A stretch of DNA of 5,573 bases from NCBI GenBank assembly GCA_030635865.1, contig DAOVYA010000126.1, positions 1-5,573 of the forward strand. Direction: 5' to 3'. This DNA is from Gammaproteobacteria bacterium. Its GTDB lineage: Bacteria; Pseudomonadota; Gammaproteobacteria; UBA9214. Numbering within the stretch: position 1 is the first letter of the stretch; the number at the start of each line of letters is the position of its first letter. The notes below the pieces were generated by a model. It made no database searches. It was not told the DNA's origin and saw nothing but the letters and a program-made list of their open reading frames with translations. The translations under genes were made by a program, and so were the position numbers. Below are positions 1 to 5,168 of this stretch, one piece after another.

Positions 1-50
1 GGCCAATCAGGTTGCAAGGCAGCTTGTTATTTTCTTACAAATAGGCCCGT

Positions 51-114
51 AGGCCAAAGATTGGCTTGAAAGAGCAGAAAAGAGGGTGACGCACAGGGGC
101 AGGTATTGCCCCTG
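51..114. other. Two hairpins in the left intergenic stretch
   Basis: Two inverted repeats are visible in the first 182 non-coding bases. One pairs 51-57 with 61-67 (one G-U pair, three-base loop). The other is a perfect 8-bp stem, 94-101 with 107-114, around a 5-base loop. Neither is followed closely by a T-run on either strand, although an A-rich stretch lies left of the second one (about 77-83), so it could act as a weak terminator for leftward transcription from the 74-codon gene. The second hairpin is bracketed by two GTGACGC copies (86-92 and 126-132). Function is not established; the structures themselves are read directly. Confidence 0.4.
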
Positions 115-182
115 CGGGTGGCAGAGTGACGCTATTTAGACGATTGTATGCCTTAAAACTGGCGCGTTTGACGCTTTTGGTT

Positions 183-407
183 CTACTGGATCGTTGCCAT
201 GCTGGAGCACAGTTGTTTGCGTACCAGTTCCATCAATTGCTCCAGTGTCAGGTTGTCAGGCACCTGCTGGAGGTTGGAAAACCAGATGTTTTCGACCTGT
301 CCGCTATCAGCCGGGGCCTGTTCCTGTATCAGGGGCCAGCCGACAAACACGCCCTGCTTGCCATCGTCTAAACCTACTGTAATCAACTGAAGTTCCAGAG
401 TTTTCAT
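183..407 (-). CDS. Hypothetical protein, 74 residues
   Basis: I do not recognise this protein. It is a small, probably soluble, acidic protein with no signal peptide and no membrane helix. The N-terminal half (residues about 3-30) alternates hydrophobic residues like beta strands and contains VFVGWPL. The second half ends in a likely amphipathic helix (about 53-68, LTLEQLMELVRKQL) that includes its only cysteine. It is supported as a real gene by an ATG start with a Shine-Dalgarno GAGGT (bases 414-418) six bases upstream and by lying 87 bases downstream of the channel gene on the same strand. It may therefore be the last gene of that operon or have its own promoter; I see no clear promoter in the gap. 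The opposite-strand frames here are alternative readings without ribosome sites. Function unknown. Confidence 0.65.
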   Translation of the reverse strand: MKTLELQLITVGLDDGKQGVFVGWPLIQEQAPADSGQVENIWFSNLQQVPDNLTLEQLMELVRKQLCSSMATIQ

Positions 408-494
408 GCCAAGACCTCGCTTATCCCGCAGAATGTTATGAAAACGGGATTATCTGTGGGTTCGGCAATAACCTTGCAGTTTACATGCCATTTA

Positions 495-2210
495 TTATCC
501 TGGTGTTACATCTGTGGGTTTGCGCCCTGACAGCCACCGCCACAGGACCCCGCTGGGGCTGTCATCGCCAGTGCATATGTAACTGAGGGCATGGAAATTG
601 TGAGCGGTCCAGCGCATATGTTTCTCGGCGCCCTGGCGCCCGCAGAACAACAGCTGATCACCGGGCTGCAGCCTGGTATCAGCCTCGGGCAGCAGGCATT
701 CATTATTATCTGCATGCTTGATGTAGAGCGGGACACAGGGTAACCGGGTCGCTGTTTCCCGCGGGTCTGTTGCCAGGTTGTCGAGGGTCACGATACCTCC
801 TTTCCTGAACATTTCTATAATCGCCGGGGTATGCTTGCGTGAAATGATGACAGTCCATGATTCCGGAGGGCGGTCGGTCAGGATGCCGACCACCCGGCTG
901 ATCAGCACATTGGCCCATGTTTCGTCTTGTTGCCGGGCCATACGCAAAAAATCGGACAGTAACGGGGTAGTCAGCATGTCGATAACCCTTTGACCAATAA
1001 GTGTGCCGGGCTGCATTGTGATATCGATATTAGCGGCATCAAAAATGGCGTCATTGCTGCGCAGGTTCTGACGTGCAACGGTAAACAGGTCTTTATTCAG
1101 GTCACGCGCGGTCATGATGATGGACAGGTTGTTGGCGTCATCATCGGTACCGGCAATGATGCCAACCGCCTGTTCAATACCGGCTTCATGGAGGGTAATG
1201 GCCTCTGTACCGCGGCCAGCGATCGTACCTTCCGGTGCCCCGGTTGTTCCTGTGTCTGATTCGATCAGCACCGTTTGTATGGCCTCGAACGAAAGGCTCT
1301 TTCGGACGGCTTTCCCGAATCGACCATAGCCGCAGAGAATCCAGGTGCCACTGGGTGGTGCCGTAAATTCACTCAGCGGGGCCTCATGGATGCTGGTCAT
1401 CCACTCATATACCAGGTACATACTGGGTGACTGGAACATCATGGCGAACCGCTCGGCAAAGGTGTCAAACGGGTTGATGATGTAGTCGGTGCCAAAGGAG
1501 GCCATGTTGGCTTCCGAGTCGCTCGATTCAGAACGGCAGATGACCTTGAGTTTTGGCGCCAGCAGCTTGCTGGTAATGGCAATCGTCAGGTTTACATGGT
1601 CGACGTCTGTCAATGCCACCACGCCTGCACAGCGTTTGTTCCTGAGTCCGGCAGCTATCAGGACTGAGGAATCCGTGACATCAGCCGACAGACCGGGAAC
1701 GTGAACCGGCAGGTCTTCAAGTCTCAGTGCCTGGACCTTGTGCTCATCCCTGTCGATAGCCACGCTGCGGATTCCGTGTTCTGCGAGTTCACGGAGTACC
1801 AGGTGCCCGGCATCACCGATTCCGCACAGCAGGTAAAAGGGTTCCCTGATACCACGTACTGCACGCGTAAAGACCGTAAAGGCGAGCACGCGCCGGAAGG
1901 CAGGTTCCTGGAGCAGGGTGAACAGTGAACCGATCGCATATAGCCAGGAGAGCACCGTCATATACATTGCCACGGTGGTCCAGATACGTTGTGCGTCGGT
2001 AAATGGATAGGGGATTTCCCCAAATCCGATGGTGGAGCCCATGTAGCTGACGAAATAGAACGCATGAAAGAAGCTCATGCGCCATGGATTGCCCTGGTCG
2101 TCGATACCCGGTATCAGCACCAGTCCGAGAATGGACACAGCGTAGACCAGGATGATAATGATCAGCGGCAGCCGCAGGCGGCGCAACAGCAGATAAACAA
2201 GATTCTGCAT
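495..2210 (-). CDS. Two-TM potassium-type ion channel with tandem RCK (TrkA-N) NAD-binding domains
   Basis: This 571-residue protein should form a tetrameric inner-membrane cation channel gated by cytosolic nucleotide- or ion-sensing RCK domains. Order of parts: helix M1 (about 12-34); pore loop with filter-like T60-I-G-F-G-E65; helix M2 (about 75-100); RCK1 (about 125-245) with Rossmann motif GIGDAG at 130-135 and acidic D153 at the end of the second strand, suited to NAD(H)-type ligands; RCK2 (about 288-420) with GYGRFG at 294-299 and E317; and a final TrkA-C-like lobe (about 480-525) followed by a short tail. The architecture resembles prokaryotic double-RCK channels such as GsuK. The filter differs from canonical TVGYGD by Ile, Phe and Glu; TIGFG itself occurs in some Kir channels, so K+ selectivity is plausible but not proven. 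ATG start with a weak ribosome site, 16 bases after the stop of the DUF6394-like gene, which points to translational coupling. An alternative is a non-selective cation channel. Confidence 0.93.
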   Translation of the reverse strand: MQNLVYLLLRRLRLPLIIIILVYAVSILGLVLIPGIDDQGNPWRMSFFHAFYFVSYMGSTIGFGEIPYPFTDAQRIWTTVAMYMTVLSWLYAIGSLFTLLQEPAFRRVLAFTVFTRAVRGIREPFYLLCGIGDAGHLVLRELAEHGIRSVAIDRDEHKVQALRLEDLPVHVPGLSADVTDSSVLIAAGLRNKRCAGVVALTDVDHVNLTIAITSKLLAPKLKVICRSESSDSEANMASFGTDYIINPFDTFAERFAMMFQSPSMYLVYEWMTSIHEAPLSEFTAPPSGTWILCGYGRFGKAVRKSLSFEAIQTVLIESDTGTTGAPEGTIAGRGTEAITLHEAGIEQAVGIIAGTDDDANNLSIIMTARDLNKDLFTVARQNLRSNDAIFDAANIDITMQPGTLIGQRVIDMLTTPLLSDFLRMARQQDETWANVLISRVVGILTDRPPESWTVIISRKHTPAIIEMFRKGGIVTLDNLATDPRETATRLPCVPLYIKHADNNECLLPEADTRLQPGDQLLFCGRQGAEKHMRWTAHNFHALSYICTGDDSPSGVLWRWLSGRKPTDVTPG

Positions 2211-2226
2211 GGCTGCTCAGAACCGG

Positions 2227-2610
2227 CTAACGGCGGAACATCACCGTTTCAGTGACCAGGATGATGACCGAGGTAATATTTGCCAGCAGCGCACCACCGG
2301 ATAATGAAACAATGCTGGCCATTATTATGGGTGTCAGGCCGGCATCGGTTGCGTGGACAGAGATAGTCCAGAGTATAACTGCTGCGATCAATTGCAGGTC
2401 TGCAACCAGGCTGGTAGCCAGCAATACGGCGCCGATATGGGCACGGTCACCGAATTTCATAATGGTCGCTATCAGGCTGACGACCAGCGCGGCAAACAGT
2501 TCGTACACATGATGGTGATCGGGGTTGTCCAGTTCCCCCAGGAAGAAGCCAAAATTCAGTGTCAGCGCCAGGACAATGAAGAATGCGAAAAATACTTTTT
2601 CCAGGTTCAT
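2227..2610 (-). CDS. DUF6394-like four-helix membrane protein, likely partner of the channel
   Basis: A 127-residue integral membrane protein with about four helices (5-25, 36-53, 59-85, 93-123), a polar loop with D31-HHH at 31-34, and a basic C-terminus (FRR). The sequence style (LALTLNFGFF near the start, KFGDR after helix 2, MASIVSLSGGALLANI in helix 4) matches what I recall of the DUF6394 family; this assignment is from memory and function is unknown. The start is set at the ATG at 2608-2610: it has a strong ribosome site AAGGGGAGA (2618-2626) seven bases upstream, and the protein then begins directly with the first helix. The frame stays open upstream to a TTG at 2757, but that extra 49-residue leader is not membrane-like, has no ribosome site and would fill the divergent promoter region. 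It is first gene of an operon with the channel, 16 bases apart, suggesting an accessory or regulatory subunit. That role is inference. Confidence 0.88.
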   Translation of the reverse strand: MNLEKVFFAFFIVLALTLNFGFFLGELDNPDHHHVYELFAALVVSLIATIMKFGDRAHIGAVLLATSLVADLQLIAAVILWTISVHATDAGLTPIIMASIVSLSGGALLANITSVIILVTETVMFRR

Positions 2611-2763
2611 GATCAGGTCTCCCCTTGATATCAGCCTGCTTCCAGTGGATTTACCAGCCCTGAATACTACCGTAGCAAAGGGTTGTACTGATAACAAATC
2701 CGCATTTATCACGTGGATAGTACACTGGATTGATATATCCGGCGGAGCGTCCGACAATAGGGC
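2611..2763. promoter_or_regulatory. Divergent promoter region between DUF6394-like gene and phosphoesterase
   Basis: These 153 bases separate two divergent genes, so promoters for both must lie here or further inside the genes. It includes the strong minus-strand ribosome site AAGGGGAGA (2618-2626) that decides the DUF6394-like start. I found only weak sigma-70 matches, for example a plus-strand TTGTAC, 18-base spacer, TATCAC. None is good enough to name. A plus-strand stop TAG at 2758-2760 just before the phosphoesterase ATG fixes that gene's earliest possible start. Confidence 0.6.
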
Positions 2764-3717
2764 ATGACTACCGGTCTACCCGATGAGGCAATGCGTGAAT
2801 TGTTACAGGAACGTGTCGGCAGGATCCACCTGCAGGTGCGGCTCGGGATTGAACGGAACTACGAACGCAAGATATTCGGGCAGGGGCGGAATTTCTTCCA
2901 TATCGAGAACTGGTATTCCGCCCGTTCGCTCATCAGGAATTGCCTGCGCCTGGTGTTATTGCACGGTCGGGGCCAGCGCAACGCGCGTCGTATCGAGGTG
3001 CGGCATAATCCTGTTTCGATCGCCGGGCTGCCAGGGGCCTTTGAAAACTACACCATCCTGCAGATTTCAGATCCACACCTGGATATGGCGCCCGATTTTC
3101 CCCATGAACTGATTAAAGTCATACGCGAGGTAGACTATGACCTGTGCGTGTTGACCGGTGATTTCAGAGCGGACACCTTTGGACCGTTTGCGGCTACACT
3201 GGAGGGGATTCAACTGGTGCGTACCCATCTGCTGGGCGAGGTATACGGGATCCTGGGTAATCATGACAGTATTTGCATGGTGCCAGGCATGGAATCGATG
3301 GGTATCCGCATGCTGTTGAATGAGCAGGTCGCCCTTGTACGTGGTGACGACACTATTTACCTGGCCGGTATCGATGACCCGCACTACTATCGTGCGGACA
3401 ACCTGGAAAAGGCCGCAGATGCCATACCCTCCGGGGCCGTGTCGATATTGCTGGCACATTCACCCGAGATCTACCGGCATGCGGCGCATGCCGACTTCAA
3501 CCTGATGTTATGCGGGCACACACACGCAGGACAGATCTGCCTGCCGGGTGGTATTCCCCTGATGTGCAACGTGGATTGTCCCCGCAGCTACTGTGCCGGG
3601 GCCTGGGAATATCATGGTCTGAAAGGTTATACCGCTGCCGGGTCCGGGGCCTGTGTTGTGGATGTCAGGCTCAATTGTCCGCCTGAGGTTACCCTGCACC
3701 AGTTGCACTGTGCATGA
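2764..3717 (+). CDS. Calcineurin-like metallophosphoesterase (YaeI/YkuE-type)
   Basis: A 317-residue dinuclear-metal phosphoesterase. The full motif set is present: D103-x-H105 (SDPHLD), G132-D133, G165-N-H-D168, H232 in LAHSPE, and G251-H-T-H254. These residues bind two metal ions and the phosphate. The spacing and the DPHLD/GHTHAGQ wording fit the group containing E. coli YaeI and B. subtilis YkuE, phosphodiesterases linked to envelope lipids. The first 90 residues are a family-specific extension with a basic, partly hydrophobic helix (about 52-68) but no convincing membrane anchor or signal peptide. The protein is probably cytosolic or peripheral. Start: ATG at 2764, with an in-frame stop six bases before it. 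The ribosome site is poor, so ATG at 2791, preceded by GAGG only two bases away, is an alternative. Substrate unknown; lipid or nucleotide phosphodiesters are both possible. It converges on the CarS-like gene. Confidence 0.93.
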   Translation: MTTGLPDEAMRELLQERVGRIHLQVRLGIERNYERKIFGQGRNFFHIENWYSARSLIRNCLRLVLLHGRGQRNARRIEVRHNPVSIAGLPGAFENYTILQISDPHLDMAPDFPHELIKVIREVDYDLCVLTGDFRADTFGPFAATLEGIQLVRTHLLGEVYGILGNHDSICMVPGMESMGIRMLLNEQVALVRGDDTIYLAGIDDPHYYRADNLEKAADAIPSGAVSILLAHSPEIYRHAAHADFNLMLCGHTHAGQICLPGGIPLMCNVDCPRSYCAGAWEYHGLKGYTAAGSGACVVDVRLNCPPEVTLHQLHCA

Positions 3718-3739
3718 CTGGTAACGGCCGAGTGCCTGA

Positions 3740-4222
3740 TTAGCATGCAGATTTGAGATTGAGCAGTCGCGTGAACAGCAGGTCGATCATGATAAAGGCG
3801 CCCACTGCCGCAAGCATCTCGATAACGGTTGGCCCAAGTACCGATTGCATCATCCAGACCGGCAACACGCTTTCCGGCAACTGGTCCAGCAGTGGAACGG
3901 ACCGGCTTGAGGGCAATCCAAGCCTGCGTTTGATGAAGCTGGAACACAGGTCTCCCAGCATTGCGAGCAGACCAAAGTATGCACCATCGAACCACGTCAT
4001 TCCCAGCAACACTGCCACTATAGTCGTGGCAACAATGGCCGCGACAAGCCCCCGGAGGGTCTTGGAGGCCCCCAGCAACGGGCGTTGATCAATAAACCGA
4101 CTATTGTTATCCAGGGGCCAGGCCCAGCGCTTCCCCAGTAAAGAGCTGGCTACCACCGGTGCACCATTGGCGGTGACCAGCAGCAGTAATAGTGTCGTTA
4201 TCAGCCAGGATTCCACATCCAT
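3740..4222 (-). CDS. CarS-like protein (CDP-archaeol synthase family, bacterial form)
   Basis: A 160-residue membrane protein of the CarS-like family, related to CTP:phosphatidate cytidylyltransferase (CdsA). Archaeal members transfer CMP from CTP to an unsaturated archaetidic acid. Visible signatures: helix 1 (about 5-28) ending in NGAP at 19-22; the cytosolic stretch D38...D45 to G51-x-SKT-x-RG (51-58); helix 2 (about 58-76); G90-D91 followed by SFIKRR at 95-100; and LLDQLPE at 111-117, the counterpart of the CdsA-type acidic signature; last hydrophobic segments about 121-150. Length is normal for bacterial members. Bacteria lack archaeol, so the true substrate in this organism is unclear; a CDP-activated lipid is the cautious reading. 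ATG start with AAGGG only three bases upstream, a short spacing. It lies tail to tail with the phosphoesterase and no clear terminator sits in the 22-base gap. Confidence 0.88.
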   Translation of the reverse strand: MDVESWLITTLLLLLVTANGAPVVASSLLGKRWAWPLDNNSRFIDQRPLLGASKTLRGLVAAIVATTIVAVLLGMTWFDGAYFGLLAMLGDLCSSFIKRRLGLPSSRSVPLLDQLPESVLPVWMMQSVLGPTVIEMLAAVGAFIMIDLLFTRLLNLKSAC

Positions 4223-4299
4223 ATACCCTTAGCAGTAAGGTGTTACTCAGGATAGCGACTCGGTATGGCAGATGCGACCCCGGCTGGAGCGGGATATAA

Positions 4300-4478
4300 C
4301 CGGGTGTCGCTCCCGGCATCCCTTTAACTTGATTGTGTGGCAGCGTGAAGACGTCGCTTACGGCATCCATGCCTTCTGCGGCCTTTTAACATGGCCCTGT
4401 GGCAGCATGGAGGCATCGCTCCCGGCCACCTTTTTCTTCCGTGTGGCAGCGTCAAGGCATCGCTCCCGGCTTCCATGC
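4300..4478. repeat. Degenerate REP-like repeat cluster
   Basis: Three imperfect copies of a unit reading roughly TGTGGCAGCGTxxAGGC followed by ATCGCTCCCGGC start at 4335, 4397 and 4441. A fourth partial copy (TCGCTCCCGGCATCCC) lies at 4306-4321. Spacing is irregular (62 and 44 bases). Short stems are visible, for example CCGGG 4300-4304 with CCCGG 4312-4316, and GGAG with CTCC inside the third copy. The GGGAGCGA-type core on the minus strand resembles repetitive extragenic palindromes scattered in many gammaproteobacterial genomes. Irregular spacing and divergence exclude a CRISPR array. Any coding frames here are low-complexity artefacts. Confidence 0.55.
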
Positions 4479-4508
4479 CTCCCGCGATGTACCTACGTCC
4501 CTGTAGGC

Positions 4509-4536
4509 AAAAAAAAATCCCGCCAAACGGCGGGAT
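4509..4536 (-). terminator. Strong rho-independent terminator, leftward
   Basis: An 8-bp stem (4517-4524 with 4529-4536, G+C rich, four-base loop) is followed on the minus strand by nine consecutive T residues (complement of the A-run 4509-4517). The plus-strand side has only a short A-run, so it works only for leftward transcription. No recognised minus-strand gene lies to its right within the window, which makes it an orphan terminator. Confidence 0.85.
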
Positions 4537-4687
4537 AAAAAGGAGGTTGGTATTGGGCAAATACTGCAACATCAATTACTGCTGGTTCTACTTGGAATCA
4601 TTCCTGCCCCGTCTTGACAGACCAGGGCTAGCGGCAACAATCCTGGGTCGGCAGATCCACCCCGTCTTGGCGTGCCCTGCCTGTGGT
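4509..4687 (-). ncRNA. Candidate small RNA of about 180 nt ending at the orphan terminator
   Basis: The 3' end is well supported by the intrinsic terminator. The 5' end is inferred from a promoter-like pair (TTGACA at 4717-4722, CGTAAT at 4694-4699, minus strand), which would start transcription near 4687. The interior can fold: GACCAGG (4620-4626) pairs with 4642-4649 with one bulged base, and a 10-base direct repeat CCCCGTCTTG (plus-strand sense) occurs at 4607-4616 and 4660-4669. I compared it from memory with 6S RNA, tmRNA and RNase P RNA and saw no match. It overlaps, in antisense, a possible small plus-strand ORF. No credible minus-strand protein frame with a ribosome site was found. 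Entirely predictive. Confidence 0.3.
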
Positions 4688-4765
4688 GTATTGATTACGC
4701 CCGTCCAGCCGGGGACTGTCAACAACAATAGATTGACGCGATTTTCACCGATTCCGGCCGGATGA
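4553..4765 (+). CDS. Doubtful small ORF, 70 residues, TTG start
   Basis: A perfect AGGAGG (4541-4546) lies six bases before a TTG codon that opens a 70-codon frame ending in TGA at 4763-4765. The predicted product has four cysteines (C5, C10 and the pair C41-P-A-C44), two of them in a CxxC arrangement, a proline-rich second half, and no signal peptide. I do not recognise it. Against it: rare start codon, no promoter seen, AGGAGG abutting a terminator hairpin, and a competing antisense RNA candidate. The same frame continues left through the repeats to an ATG at 4391, but that part reads as repeat sequence. Confidence 0.2.
   Translation: MGKYCNINYCWFYLESFLPRLDRPGLAATILGRQIHPVLACPACGVLITPVQPGTVNNNRLTRFSPIPAG
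4694..4722 (-). promoter_or_regulatory. Possible sigma-70 promoter for the small RNA candidate
   Basis: On the minus strand a perfect -35 hexamer TTGACA (4717-4722) is followed after exactly 17 bases by CGTAAT (4694-4699), which matches four of six -10 positions. The spacer is GC-rich. The location, about 180 bases upstream of an orphan terminator, is what raises it above chance. Confidence 0.3.
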
Positions 4766-4806
4766 ATGTAGGGGTTTGATAATGCTGGTATATCGGAAAA
4801 GAGTAA

Positions 4807-4983
4807 TTTTTGTATATTCAAAAGTTAAAAAATATTATTTTCCAGGGCTCAGGTTTTTTGCTATTCACGTGTCGTCAGTTTCCCCGGCAATTGCTTGTAG
4901 ATGGCTACAACCAGCTGAATATGAAGGAGAAGATTCCCAATGCGGTGCTGAAATCGCGTCTCTGTGATTTTTCTGGCAAGTGA
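4807..4983 (+). pseudogene. Possible gene remnant, C-terminal fragment
   Basis: This frame is open for 58 codons and ends in TGA at 4981-4983. From about 4864 onward the translation looks protein-like (for example RQFPRQLLVDGYNQLNMKEK, then IPNAVLKSRLCDFSGK) with balanced composition, while flanking DNA is AT-rich. The only ATG (4921) would give 20 residues and has no ribosome site. It could be the tail of a decayed gene whose 5' part is lost, or chance. I cannot name a family. Confidence 0.22.
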
Positions 4984-5071
4984 TCGTTAAATTACTGCTG
5001 GCATAAGCCATTGTATTAATTATATTTAGTAGTATTTTTGCTGTTTATTTAGAAAATTATTAAATAAGATA

Positions 5072-5100
5072 TTGCTAAATTAAGCATTTGCTTATATAAT
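5072..5100 (+). promoter_or_regulatory. Sigma-70 promoter of the sulfur globule gene
   Basis: TTGCTA (5072-5077, four of six matches) and a perfect TATAAT (5095-5100) are separated by 17 bases. Predicted start near 5107 gives a leader of about 62 bases. Upstream DNA from about 4984 is dominated by A and T runs and could act as an UP element, fitting a strongly expressed structural protein. Confidence 0.6.
5081..5094. promoter_or_regulatory. Operator-like dyad in the promoter spacer
   Basis: TAAGCA (5081-5086) and TGCTTA (5089-5094) form a perfect 6-2-6 inverted repeat that lies entirely between the -35 and -10 hexamers and abuts the -10. A regulator bound here would affect RNA polymerase. 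A further TGCT (5073-5076) sits in the -35 element. The cognate regulator is unknown. Confidence 0.35.
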
Positions 5101-5156
5101 TATTACCGTCATTGAAGACACCTAAATATTAACCAATTTATTAACGTTTAATTTTC

Positions 5157-5161
5157 AGGAG
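5157..5161 (+). promoter_or_regulatory. Ribosome binding site of the sulfur globule gene
   Basis: AGGAG, seven bases before the ATG at 5169, near-ideal spacing in an otherwise AT-rich, weakly structured leader. It settles the start and agrees with the signal peptide beginning at that methionine. Confidence 0.85.
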
Positions 5162-5168
5162 AAACATT

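Larger units (their letters stand above)
4223..5168. other. Long intergenic region with repeats, terminator and promoter
   Basis: This stretch holds no confident protein gene. From left to right it contains the upstream region of the CarS-like gene, a REP-like repeat cluster (about 4300-4478), a small hairpin (4492-4496 pairing with 4503-4507), a strong leftward intrinsic terminator (4509-4536), a mixed-composition block that may encode a small RNA or small protein (4540-4765), a possible gene remnant (4807-4983), and an extremely AT-rich segment (about 4984-5155) with the promoter of the sulfur globule gene. The change in base composition at about 4984 is abrupt. Confidence 0.75.

Noticed and set aside
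3067..3459. Minus-strand 130-codon frame inside the phosphoesterase gene
   Set aside because: It lies wholly antisense to a gene with all metal-binding motifs intact, and its translation has no recognisable motifs.
3718..3739. Bidirectional terminator between convergent genes
   Set aside because: Only TGCATG-type short palindromes (3711-3716 and 3744-3749) are present, with no GC-rich stem plus T-run on either strand.
4300..4478. CRISPR array
   Set aside because: Units are diverged, irregularly spaced (62 and 44 bases) and there are no uniform unique spacers or cas genes.
4324..4575. Minus-strand frame through the terminator and repeats
   Set aside because: It reads through the terminator hairpin and T-run and consists of repeat-derived low-information sequence.
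4509..4687. 6S RNA, tmRNA or RNase P RNA
   Set aside because: The size suits 6S RNA, but the conserved sequence blocks and end-to-end closing stem I would expect are not visible, and the other two have clear signatures that are absent.
4588..4821. Minus-strand 77-codon frame upstream of the orphan terminator
   Set aside because: It starts at a TTG with no ribosome site and the translation resembles no known family. The terminator is better explained by a small RNA candidate.
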